Assembly (NCBI GenBank): GCA_900769285.1
Contig: CAAGGB010000060.1
Location: 1-24,459 of the forward strand
Direction of reading: 5' to 3'
DNA: 24,459 nucleotides
Source of the DNA: Victivallales bacterium
GTDB lineage: Bacteria; Verrucomicrobiota; Lentisphaeria; Oligosphaerales; Oligosphaeraceae
Positions 14,054 through 21,286 of the stretch are shown here, piece after piece (the stretch's first letter is position 1; each line of letters opens with the position of its first letter). The translations under genes were made by a program, and so were the position numbers. The notes under the pieces were generated by a model. That model ran no database searches, was not told the origin of the DNA, and saw only the letters and a list, made by a program, of their open reading frames with translations.

Positions 14054-14977
14054 TCATTTCCCCTGCATGACGCCGATGATGTCATGGATATCGGCGATGC
14101 CATGTCGGTCGAGCCAGTCGCCGATGCCGTCGGCGATGCGGACGAGTCCGAGAGGGTCGGCGAAGATGGCGGTGCCGACGGCGACGGCCTGTGCGCCCGC
14201 CATCATGAATTCGATGGCGTCCTCGGCGGAGGCGATGCCGCCCATGCCGATGACGGGGACGGAGACGGCCTTGCAGACGTCGTAGACCATGCGGACGGCG
14301 ATGGGCTTGATGGCGGGGCCGCTGAAGCCGCCGGTGCGGTTGGCGATGCGGAACGCGCGGCGCTCGATGTCGATGGCCATGCCGGTGAGGGTGTTGACGA
14401 GCGAGACCATGTCGCTGCCGGCGTCGACGACGGCGCGCGCGAAGTCGGCGATGTGGGTGACATTGGGGCTGAGCTTGGTGATGAGGGGGAGGGTGGTGGC
14501 CTGTCGGACGGCGCGGACGACGGCGGCGGCCTGTGCGGTGTCGGTGCCGAACGCGATGCCGCCCTCCTTGACGTTGGGGCAGGAGATGTTGATTTCGAGT
14601 GCGGCGATGCCCTGCCGTTCGGCCTCGAGGCGCTCGGCGACCTCGGCGTACTGGGCGATGGAGCGTCCCCAGATGTTGACGATGACGGCGCAGTCGAGGG
14701 TTCGGAGGTAGGGTAGGTAGTGCGGGTCGCTGATGAAGGCGTCGATGCCGGGGTTCTGGAGTCCGATGGCGTTGAGCATGCCGCCGTAGACCTCGCAGGT
14801 TCGGGGCATGGGGTTTCCGTGGGAGGGGAAGGGCGAGACGCCCTTGACGGTGATGCCGCCAAGGCGGTCGAAGGGTACGAGGCTCTCGTATTCGCTGCCG
14901 TATCCGAAGGTTCCGGAGGCGGTCAGGACGGGATTGCGCAGGCGCATTCCGCAGAGGTTCACTGCCGTTTCAGCCAT
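14054..14977 (-). CDS. pyrD: Dihydroorotate dehydrogenase, class 1B-like
   Basis: This 307-aa FMN enzyme oxidises dihydroorotate to orotate in pyrimidine biosynthesis. It shows TASGTFGYG (19-27), Lys45 in TVKGVSPFP, ISCPNVKEGG with the class 1 catalytic Cys133, and the FMN phosphate motif GMGGIASAEDA near the C-terminus. Class 1B enzymes normally pair with the electron-transfer subunit PyrK; none is in the window, so it must be elsewhere if the assignment holds. Start context is weak (AGGA 12 nt away), but MAETAVNLCGMRLRNPV matches the family start. It lies 70 nt after ispH on the same strand. Confidence 0.93.
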   Translation of the reverse strand: MAETAVNLCGMRLRNPVLTASGTFGYGSEYESLVPFDRLGGITVKGVSPFPSHGNPMPRTCEVYGGMLNAIGLQNPGIDAFISDPHYLPYLRTLDCAVIVNIWGRSIAQYAEVAERLEAERQGIAALEINISCPNVKEGGIAFGTDTAQAAAVVRAVRQATTLPLITKLSPNVTHIADFARAVVDAGSDMVSLVNTLTGMAIDIERRAFRIANRTGGFSGPAIKPIAVRMVYDVCKAVSVPVIGMGGIASAEDAIEFMMAGAQAVAVGTAIFADPLGLVRIADGIGDWLDRHGIADIHDIIGVMQGK

Positions 14978-15047
14978 GGGTGCGATGGTCCTGTGATGGG
15001 GCTTGGGTGGGTCTTTCTGTCAGTCAGGTCGGTTGGTTGGTTGAGGG

Positions 15048-15932
15048 TCAGTCGGTGACGAAGCCACCGTCGAGGAGCGTGTCACGGACGCGCTGCAGCA
15101 GGTCGGGCGGGACGCTGGCGCCGCCGATGAGGCCGAGCGATGTCTCGTGCCAGACGTCCGGCGGCAGGCTGTCCGCGTCCTCGACGAGCCAGGCGCGCCG
15201 TCCGTGGTCGCGCGCGACCTCGACGAGGCGGTTGGCGTTGGCGCTGTGCGGCGACCCGATGACCACGATGGCCGCCGCCTCGCGGCAGAGATGCTCGAGG
15301 GCGGCCTGACGCTGGCGCGAGGCATGGCAGACGTCGGTGACGCAGCGCAGATCGGGGTACGTCTGGCACATGGCGGCGACGACGCGCTCGGCGGCCTCGT
15401 GGCTCATCGTCGTCTGGATGAGGAGCATGGGATGGTGGAGCGGACCGAGCCGCGTCGCGTCCGCCGGGTTGCTGATGATGTGGCAGCGCGCCGTGCCGGC
15501 GTGACCGATGATGCCGATGGCCTCCGGATGGCCAGGCTGGCCGTAGAGCACCAAATCCTCGTCCGGGCGCAGGCTGGCCGCCAGGCGGTGCAGCCGCGCC
15601 ACAAAGGGGCAGGTCGCGTCCAGAACCGCACGGAATGGCCGGTGCGCCGACGCCTCCTCGATGCTGCTGGGGACGCCGTGCGCCCCCAGCAGCAGCACGC
15701 TGCCGTCCGGAACCTCGGCGAGGTCGCTGACGAAGACGGCGCCGCGGCGGGCCATATCCTCGGTCACGTGGCGATTATGGACCAGCTCATGGAGGAGGTG
15801 GATAGGTGCGCCGTGGCGGCGCAGCGCCTCGTCGAAGAGCTGCAGCGCGTGCTCGACGCCCTGGCAGAAGCCGCTGACGGAGGCGAGGACGAGCCGTCGG
15901 CGTGGCGAGAGGCGTTCAGGTGTCGTGGTCAT
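15048..15932 (-). CDS. ispH: 4-hydroxy-3-methylbut-2-enyl diphosphate reductase
   Basis: This 294-aa enzyme performs the last step of the MEP isoprenoid pathway, making IPP and DMAPP at a [4Fe-4S] centre. The cluster cysteines are Cys23 (GFCQGV), Cys108 (DATCPFV) and Cys202 (DVCHASRQRQ). Substrate residues include His53, His85, and His135-Pro-Glu136 in GHPEAIG with the proton-relay Glu136. The diphosphate-binding Ser-Ser-Asn is Ser230-Ala-Asn232, so one serine is replaced; Ser273 in GGAS is kept. Length is near normal. The start is 4 nt after the stop of the isomerase-like gene, so the two are likely coupled. It is a somewhat divergent but apparently intact IspH. Confidence 0.93.
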   Translation of the reverse strand: MTTTPERLSPRRRLVLASVSGFCQGVEHALQLFDEALRRHGAPIHLLHELVHNRHVTEDMARRGAVFVSDLAEVPDGSVLLLGAHGVPSSIEEASAHRPFRAVLDATCPFVARLHRLAASLRPDEDLVLYGQPGHPEAIGIIGHAGTARCHIISNPADATRLGPLHHPMLLIQTTMSHEAAERVVAAMCQTYPDLRCVTDVCHASRQRQAALEHLCREAAAIVVIGSPHSANANRLVEVARDHGRRAWLVEDADSLPPDVWHETSLGLIGGASVPPDLLQRVRDTLLDGGFVTD

Positions 15933-15936
15933 GCGG

Positions 15937-16848
15937 TCAGTGCCTGGCGAGCATGGCGCGCATGCCGTCGAGGGAGATGCGGGTGCACTCCATGGAGGAC
16001 TTTCCGTCGGGGTAGCGTTCCTGCTCGAGGGTCATCCATTCGCAGCCGCCGACTTTCCAGGCGGCGGTGAAGACGTCGTCCCAGGCGACGGAGTCCTGTC
16101 CGAAGTAGGCCTTCTTGCCTTGGTCGCCGCGGAGGACGGTGGGTTTGAAGTGGAGGGTTCCGGAGCGTCCGGGATAGCGTCGGATGAGCTCGGCGGGGTT
16201 CTTGCCGGCGGCGGCGGACCAGCCGCAGTCCTGCTGGATGACGACGTCCTGGGAGGTCCGTTCGGCGAAGAGGTCGTAGTAGGTCTTGCCGTCGAGGGTC
16301 TTGAATTCGCCGGTGTGGTTGTGGTATCCGCACTTCATGCCGAGCGGCTTGAGCGTCTCGGCGACCTGGTTGAAGAGTTCGGCGAGCGGCTTGGACTTCT
16401 CGGGGTCGGTGTAGTCGCGGTCGCTGGGGACGATGAGGTACTTGCAGCCGATGGCCTGGTGGAAGTCGATGGTGCGTTTGAGGTTGTCGCCGCGGAAGGA
16501 GCCGGTGCCGATGTGGGTGCCGGAGGCGACGAGGCCGCAGTCGTCGAGCAGCTTGCGCAGCTCGCGTCCCTTGCCCCAGTAGTTGTAGTAGCCGGCGAAT
16601 TCGACGCCCTGCGCACCCCATTCGGCGAGCTGTCGGAGCGCCTCGGGGAGCCGCGGCTGGCTCTTGCCGTCGGCCTGCTTGTTGGCGATCCAGTCGCGGA
16701 TGGAGTAGAGCTGGACGGAGATGCGTGGGCGCGGCGGGTCGGCGGGCTGCTGTGCGCCAAGGCGTGTGGCCGCCGCGGCGACGCCGGCCAGTCCGGTCAG
16801 CTTGAGGAAGAATCTGCGGTCGATGCGTGCGTCGAAGGCTTCCGGCAT
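15937..16848 (-). CDS. Tat-exported sugar phosphate isomerase/epimerase-like TIM-barrel protein
   Basis: The N-terminus of this 303-aa protein reads DRRFFLKLTGLAGVAAAA, a twin-arginine signal with RR at 11-12 and a cleavage region near GAQQ (31-34). The mature part is a xylose-isomerase-like/AP-endonuclease-2 barrel with ISVQLYSIRDW, GVEFAGYY, CGYHNHTGEF, LHFKP and EQERYP carrying the usual Glu/His/Asp metal ligands. Such Tat-exported relatives are frequent in Planctomycetes and Verrucomicrobia and are thought to act on sugars outside the cytoplasm. The substrate is unknown. AGGAG stands 9 nt before the ATG. It lies between the aldo/keto reductase (39 nt) and ispH (4 nt). Confidence 0.87.
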   Translation of the reverse strand: MPEAFDARIDRRFFLKLTGLAGVAAAATRLGAQQPADPPRPRISVQLYSIRDWIANKQADGKSQPRLPEALRQLAEWGAQGVEFAGYYNYWGKGRELRKLLDDCGLVASGTHIGTGSFRGDNLKRTIDFHQAIGCKYLIVPSDRDYTDPEKSKPLAELFNQVAETLKPLGMKCGYHNHTGEFKTLDGKTYYDLFAERTSQDVVIQQDCGWSAAAGKNPAELIRRYPGRSGTLHFKPTVLRGDQGKKAYFGQDSVAWDDVFTAAWKVGGCEWMTLEQERYPDGKSSMECTRISLDGMRAMLARH

Positions 16849-16887
16849 GGTGACATGTCTCCTGGATTGGGGGCTAATGGTGGATGG

Positions 16888-17760
16888 TCAGCTCAGCGGC
16901 ACGGTGGGCGAGACGGTGAGCTGTCCGGGAAAGTCGTGCCGGAGCCGCTCGAGGTCGCGGGGGTCGAGGCGGATGGCGGTGGCGGCAAGGTTCTCGGGAA
17001 GGTGGGCGGCCGTCCGCATGGCGGAGAGCGTCACGACGCCGGGCTGGCAGAGCAGGAACGCGAGGGCGAGCTGCGGGAAGGTGCAGCCGTAGCGGTCGCA
17101 GAGCTCGTCGGTGAGGGGGCAGGGCGACAGGTCGCGCAGCGGTCGCCAGGCCTCCAGCATGACGCCATGGTCGCGGCAGCCGTCGAGCAGGCCGCTGGCC
17201 TCGCACTCGCGCACACGGAGGTTGTAGTGGACCTGGTTCAGGACGATGGGATGACGGCTGGCCGCGATGGCCCGGAGCATCCGCTCGAGGCTGAAGTTGC
17301 TGACGCCGAGCCAGCGCACCTTGCCGCGGTCGACCAGCTCGTCCATCGCCTCCAGCGTCTCCTCCAGGGGGACCTCGTCGCTGACCTGATGGATGAGGTA
17401 TAGGTCAAGGTGGTCGGTGCCGAGGCGCGCGAGGCTGGCGTCGCAGGCCGCCAGGACGTCGGCGCGGCGCAGGTGCGTCTTCCAGACCTTCGACGTCAGG
17501 AACAGCGACTCGCGCGGCAGGCCGGCGATGGCGCGGCCGACGAGCGTCTCGGAGAAGCCGTTGGCGTAGTATTCGGCCGTGTCGATGCGGGTGAAGCCGG
17601 CGTCGACGGCGGCGCGGATGGTGTGGGCGAGGGCGTTGGCCTCGGGGCCGTCGGGGATGGCGTCCTGCCGTCCGCCGGTGCCCCAGGTGCCGAGTCCGAG
17701 GGCGGGGAGGCTGAAGCCGTTGGGGAGCGACTTCCGGGGAATGGCAAGCGGCTGGTTCAT
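16888..17760 (-). CDS. Aldo/keto reductase
   Basis: This 290-aa NAD(P)H-dependent oxidoreductase of the AKR superfamily has the full catalytic tetrad: Asp60 and Tyr65 in RIDTAEYYANG, Lys91 in LTSKVW, and His124 in YLIHQ. WLGVSNF and the cofactor-region Ser/Arg pattern near the C-terminus also fit. It reduces aldehydes or ketones, or oxidises the alcohols; the physiological substrate cannot be told. The ATG at 17760 was chosen because the family sequence begins with MNQPLAIP and GGAG lies upstream. The frame is open back to 17889, overlapping the exporter gene, but that extension is not AKR-like. It is followed by the isomerase-like gene in what looks like an operon. Confidence 0.92.
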   Translation of the reverse strand: MNQPLAIPRKSLPNGFSLPALGLGTWGTGGRQDAIPDGPEANALAHTIRAAVDAGFTRIDTAEYYANGFSETLVGRAIAGLPRESLFLTSKVWKTHLRRADVLAACDASLARLGTDHLDLYLIHQVSDEVPLEETLEAMDELVDRGKVRWLGVSNFSLERMLRAIAASRHPIVLNQVHYNLRVRECEASGLLDGCRDHGVMLEAWRPLRDLSPCPLTDELCDRYGCTFPQLALAFLLCQPGVVTLSAMRTAAHLPENLAATAIRLDPRDLERLRHDFPGQLTVSPTVPLS

Positions 17761-17857
17761 GCGGGGCGGACTCCAGGTGGGTGTGAGGCGAAGCGGCCAA
17801 GGCGCACGGACGCGCCCTGCGGAGAATGCCATAATATACAGCGCCGCCGCTGGGTGG

Positions 17858-19306
17858 CTAATGGGGCGTCTCCAGGATGTCGACGCCATCCTGGGGCAGC
17901 TTCCTGACGCAGCGCAGCGCGAGCAGGAACGCGACGGAGAAGCTGCCGACGTCGGTGAGGAGCCGTGCGACCATCACCATGTTGATGCTCTCCATCTGGA
18001 GGGCGAGCCAGGACAGCGGCAACTGGAGGGCGAGCACGCGGAGGCCCTTGAGGATGGCGTCCGTGTGCGGATGTCCGCAGCCGGTCAGCGTGAAGCCCGC
18101 GAAGCGCATGCCCTCGGTGCAGCCGAACCCGAAGGGGACGATGCTCATGAAGAGCGTCATGACCTCCTGCACGCGGGGCTGTCCCGGCGCCAGCCAGGGC
18201 GCGAGATGACGGAAGCCCAGCCACAGGACGACCGCCGTCACCAGCAGGATGCCCTGCGCCACCGCCGTCGAGAAGAAGAAGCACGACCGCACGCGGCTGT
18301 ACAGGCGCGCGCCGTAGTTCTGGCCAATCATGGGCATCAGCGCCCGTCCCAGCGACATCGGGAACACAAACGCCACCATCTCCAGGCGCGAGGCCATGCC
18401 GATGCCCGCGATGAGGTCGTCGCCGTACCCGACCAGATGGCTCAGGTCGTAGGTGAGCCGCTGCGTGATGTACATGCCGATGGGCATCAGCAGGTTGCCC
18501 AACGCTGCCGGTATCGCGTACCGCACGATGATGCGCCACAGCCTGACGATCTCGCCCAGCGGTATCGCCGCGAACGACAGCAGCCCGCACCGGTACAGCA
18601 GCGTCATGTTCACCGCCGCGCTGATGGCCTGGCTGACCACCGTCGCCACCGCCGCGCCGATGATGCCCATCGCCGGGATGGGCCCCCAGCCGAAAATCAT
18701 CACCGGGTCCAGCACCGCGTTGATGATCATCGCCGTCATCGACATCGCGCTCGACAGATGCGGCAGACCCGCCGTGATCAGCAGCGTGTTGCCCTCCATC
18801 GACAGCACCGACGTCACGCAGCCCACAAACCAGATGTTCATGTACTGCTGTGTCTTGACCAGCGTCTCGCCCTGCGCGCCCATCCACCGGAACAGGTGCG
18901 ACCCGCCCAGCAGTCCCCCCACGCACAGCACCACCGACACCAGCACCGCCAGCAGCAGCCCCGAGCTCACCAGGCGCCGCGCGCCCACCGCGTCCTTCCG
19001 CCCCAGCGCGTGCGACAGGTTCGCCATGATGCCCGTCCCCACGCCCATGAAGATGCACCCCACCAGCATCACAATCGGACCCGTGTTCGACATCGCCGCC
19101 ATCGCGCCCGCGTCCTGAAGCTGACCCACAAAGTACGAGTCCGCGATGTTGTAGCCCGACATGGCCAGCGTCGCCGGCAGCATGGTCAGCGCCGTCTTCA
19201 GCATGGTGCGGTGGATATTCCCGCGCGTGTACACACCCTCCTCGCTGACGTTCGTCTGATGACGGGGATGCGGCAGCAGCGCCGCCAGTGCCTTGAAGCT
19301 GCTCAT
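17858..19306 (-). CDS. MATE family multidrug/Na+ or H+ antiporter
   Basis: This 482-aa inner-membrane protein has about twelve helices in two similar halves. NIADSYFVGQL near the start, GVGTGIMANLSHALGRKD and NAVLDPVMIFGWG are classic MATE features. These transporters export cationic drugs, metabolites or lipids in exchange for Na+ or H+. The substrate is unknown. The ATG overlaps the stop of the upstream TetR-type regulator (ATGA), so the regulator probably controls its own operon including this exporter. The codon style changes along the gene, G-ending in the first part and C-ending toward the end. Confidence 0.93.
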   Translation of the reverse strand: MSSFKALAALLPHPRHQTNVSEEGVYTRGNIHRTMLKTALTMLPATLAMSGYNIADSYFVGQLQDAGAMAAMSNTGPIVMLVGCIFMGVGTGIMANLSHALGRKDAVGARRLVSSGLLLAVLVSVVLCVGGLLGGSHLFRWMGAQGETLVKTQQYMNIWFVGCVTSVLSMEGNTLLITAGLPHLSSAMSMTAMIINAVLDPVMIFGWGPIPAMGIIGAAVATVVSQAISAAVNMTLLYRCGLLSFAAIPLGEIVRLWRIIVRYAIPAALGNLLMPIGMYITQRLTYDLSHLVGYGDDLIAGIGMASRLEMVAFVFPMSLGRALMPMIGQNYGARLYSRVRSCFFFSTAVAQGILLVTAVVLWLGFRHLAPWLAPGQPRVQEVMTLFMSIVPFGFGCTEGMRFAGFTLTGCGHPHTDAILKGLRVLALQLPLSWLALQMESINMVMVARLLTDVGSFSVAFLLALRCVRKLPQDGVDILETPH

Positions 19307-20007
19307 GGCGTCTCGGTCTCCTCCAGCTCCGCGACGCCCGCCTGCCGGCGCATGTCGTTGATGGTCCGCCGCACCGTCCCCATGATGAAGTCCGCCAGCT
19401 CGTTCATGCCCAGCTCGCTGGTGACGTTGAAGACGCCGCGCCCGCGCAGGTACTTCTCCTCAATCGCGTTCTGTATCGGCAGAAACTGGCAGAGGCTGTG
19501 GAACGTGAAGCGCAGCAGCTTGATGTTCTGGGGCGTCGAAGCACCCTCGCCCAGCAACTGGCTCAGCAGGTTCGTCATCCGCTCCTCGTAGTGCCGCCGA
19601 CGACGGTCGCTCTCCTGCTCCGACTCCAGCGGTGCCTCGTCCGCGTCCAGCAGACCACGCAGAAACAGCCAGTCCACATAGAACATCATCGAGTCGTATG
19701 ACGCCGCCAGCAGCATCTCCACATGTTGCCGCAGCGCCGCCCACGGATCCGTCCTCGCCAGCTCCCACGTCCGCTCCATCGACGCATGGCGCAGGCTGTG
19801 CGCATAGCGCTTCACCTCCTCGAAGAACCCGCGCTTGTCTCCAAAGTAGTAGTTGATCGCCGCGATGTTGCTCCCCGAACGCTCGCTGATCTCACGGACC
19901 GTCGCGCCGTCGTACCCGCGCGTCGCGAAAATCTGCAGACCCGCCTTCAGCAGGCGCTCTCGCACATCCTGACGCTCCCCGCTCCTCGCTCCCCCTGACT
20001 CCGACAT
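19303..20007 (-). CDS. TetR-family regulator (CerR/DUF1956 type)
   Basis: This 234-aa regulator has an N-terminal helix-turn-helix at about 14-60 (RLLKAGLQIFATRGYDGATV, then ISERSGSNIAAINYYFGDK). The C-terminal ligand domain has the extended form of the CerR/DUF1956 subgroup, as in E. coli CecR. It likely represses itself and the exporter until a toxic ligand binds. The ATG at 20007 has AAGGTG 7 nt upstream; the open frame back to 20073 is not needed for the domain. The stop overlaps the exporter start. The A+T-rich stretch upstream (about 20080-20130) is the probable promoter and operator region. Confidence 0.92.
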   Translation of the reverse strand: MSESGGARSGERQDVRERLLKAGLQIFATRGYDGATVREISERSGSNIAAINYYFGDKRGFFEEVKRYAHSLRHASMERTWELARTDPWAALRQHVEMLLAASYDSMMFYVDWLFLRGLLDADEAPLESEQESDRRRRHYEERMTNLLSQLLGEGASTPQNIKLLRFTFHSLCQFLPIQNAIEEKYLRGRGVFNVTSELGMNELADFIMGTVRRTINDMRRQAGVAELEETETP

Positions 20008-20084
20008 CGCTGACACCTTTTGCCTCCCGGGACGCTCCACTCGCTCGCGCGCCCCCCATACGCCTTTGAACACTACCTGCTTTC

Positions 20085-20130
20085 CGTGGTTCTATTATGT
20101 TTTAAAAATCTGTTTTACTCTAATGTCTCA
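20085..20130 (-). promoter_or_regulatory. A+T-rich probable promoter/operator of the TetR-MATE operon
   Basis: On the minus strand this stretch contains TAAAACAGATTTT followed by TAAAACATAAT, a 13-nt-spaced direct repeat of TAAAACA with CATAAT as a good -10 candidate. The -35 match is poor. No long palindrome typical of TetR sites is evident, so the operator is not resolved. Confidence 0.35.
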
Positions 20131-20163
20131 TGGGGGCTTGTCAAGCCTGACGGACGATTTTGC

Positions 20164-20919
20164 TCACGGCTCCGCGAGGAGGGTGAGGGCGAGCAGCAGC
20201 AGTTGGGAGGCGTTGTAGGCGGCGTGGAGGAGGATGGCCTGGCGAAGTCCCTCGCGGCGGCAGGTCCACTGGAGGGCCAGTCCGATGGCGACCAGCGTGG
20301 GCACCGTGTGGAGCTGCCCATGGAGCAGCGCGAAGCACAGCGCGGTCAGCGGCGTCGCCAGCCGAGCGGGCAGCCGCCAGGCGAGGACGCCGTGAAGCCC
20401 CCGCCGGAACAGCAGTTCCTCCGACAGCGGCGCCAGCACCGTCGCGGACAGCGTCGCGAGAGCCACCAGCGCGGGGCTGCGCGACGCCTGCAGCAGCCGC
20501 ACCACATGCTGCGCCTCCAGCTCCACGCCCAGCGCCTTCGCCCCCCACATCACCGCCTGACTGATGAGCAGCGTCGCCGCCAGCAGCGTCAGCCATTCGA
20601 GACCCAGCCGCCGCAGCAGCTGCCGCGACGTCAGACCCGCCGGCGCACACCAGCCCAGCAGCGTCCGCCAGGGCCGTCCGCGAAGCTCCCGTCGCAGCAT
20701 CGTCATAAATGTCACGACGGCAAAGACCTGCATGGGCAGTAGCGACAACGCCAGCGACTGCCATGCCGACAGCTCGCCCAGCCACGCCGACAACGGCCCC
20801 ATCAGCGCCATGCCCGCCATCAGCGCCACCAGCGCACCCGCCAGCGGACGGTCAAACGGACAGCCGCGCACGGGCGGCGGGACAACGGAAAGGACTGGCT
20901 CGGACGGCTCGCAGGTCAT
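20164..20919 (-). CDS. CPBP family intramembrane glutamic protease
   Basis: This 251-aa membrane protein with about eight helices carries the CPBP/Abi motifs: APLSEELLFRR with Glu167-Glu168 and Arg172, FALLHGQLH with His200/His204, and LLHAAYNAS with His232 and Asn236. Family members are Rce1-like proteases; in bacteria they serve in membrane-protein processing or bacteriocin self-immunity, and many have no known substrate. The ATG at 20919 was chosen; a GTG at 20955 is also in frame, and neither has a Shine-Dalgarno. The gene is transcribed toward tetR, with a small GGCTT/AAGCC hairpin (20135-20147) between them that lacks a T-run. Confidence 0.88.
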   Translation of the reverse strand: MTCEPSEPVLSVVPPPVRGCPFDRPLAGALVALMAGMALMGPLSAWLGELSAWQSLALSLLPMQVFAVVTFMTMLRRELRGRPWRTLLGWCAPAGLTSRQLLRRLGLEWLTLLAATLLISQAVMWGAKALGVELEAQHVVRLLQASRSPALVALATLSATVLAPLSEELLFRRGLHGVLAWRLPARLATPLTALCFALLHGQLHTVPTLVAIGLALQWTCRREGLRQAILLHAAYNASQLLLLALTLLAEP

Positions 20920-21131
20920 GGCGGAAAGGGGATCGAAAAAAAGTGCGGAAAACACAGAAAAAATACCGCGACTTCACCAATATGCAAAGATCCGTCGCCG
21001 TTTTGGAAAGTACAGGAGAGGCAATAGGTTCAGGCTGGGAAGCTGCTCGCCCGCCGTATCGGCTGGCGTTTGACCGCTCGGCAGGCTCCCCCTGTCGCCG
21101 TAGGGCGACGGGCGCCGTCGGCGCATACATT

Positions 21132-21143
21132 CCCCCCCCCCCC
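21132..21143. repeat. Homopolymer tract C12
   Basis: Twelve consecutive Cs are seen, the longest homopolymer in the window. It lies 143 nt before the start codon of the exported macroglobulin gene, between hairpins and the leader. Such tracts mutate in length by slippage and can tune promoters in other bacteria. Assembly length may be inexact. Confidence 0.9.
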
Positions 21144-21272
21144 ACGTTCTTCCCTCTTGGCTAGTTGCTTTTGGGTTTCGTCTTGGACAGGCTCGCCTGG
21201 CCCCCCGCAGGGGCTCTGTGCCCGTCTGTCCCCGTTTCGTGTCGTGGTGTGTCGTGGTGTATGTGCTGCTGA

Positions 21273-21279
21273 AAGGAGG
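21273..21279 (+). promoter_or_regulatory. Strong ribosome binding site of the macroglobulin gene
   Basis: AAGGAGG, a near-perfect Shine-Dalgarno, lies 7 nt before the ATG at 21287 and fixes the start of the gene. Confidence 0.85.
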
Positions 21280-21286
21280 CCGGTCG

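Larger units (their letters stand above)
20956..21286. other. Divergent intergenic region with hairpins, C12 tract and short direct repeats
   Basis: The region separates the CPBP gene (minus) from the macroglobulin gene (plus), and no gene is supported in it. It holds a 9-bp stem-loop at 21091-21112, an adjoining GCGCC-GTC-GGCGC hairpin at 21112-21124, twelve consecutive Cs at 21132-21143, a GCCCC/GGGGC hairpin near 21200, and the 10-nt direct repeat TGTCGTGGTG twice in tandem at 21240-21259. The motif at 21095-21107 is the inverted near-copy of 749-761. Confidence 0.6.

Noticed and set aside
15031..15043. GGTT tandem microsatellite after ispH as a regulatory element
   Set aside because: Only about three units long; too short to support a claim.
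17579..19591. 670-codon plus-strand frame opposite AKR, MATE and TetR genes
   Set aside because: It runs across several real genes in antisense, with an Arg/His/Gln-rich translation; no family features.
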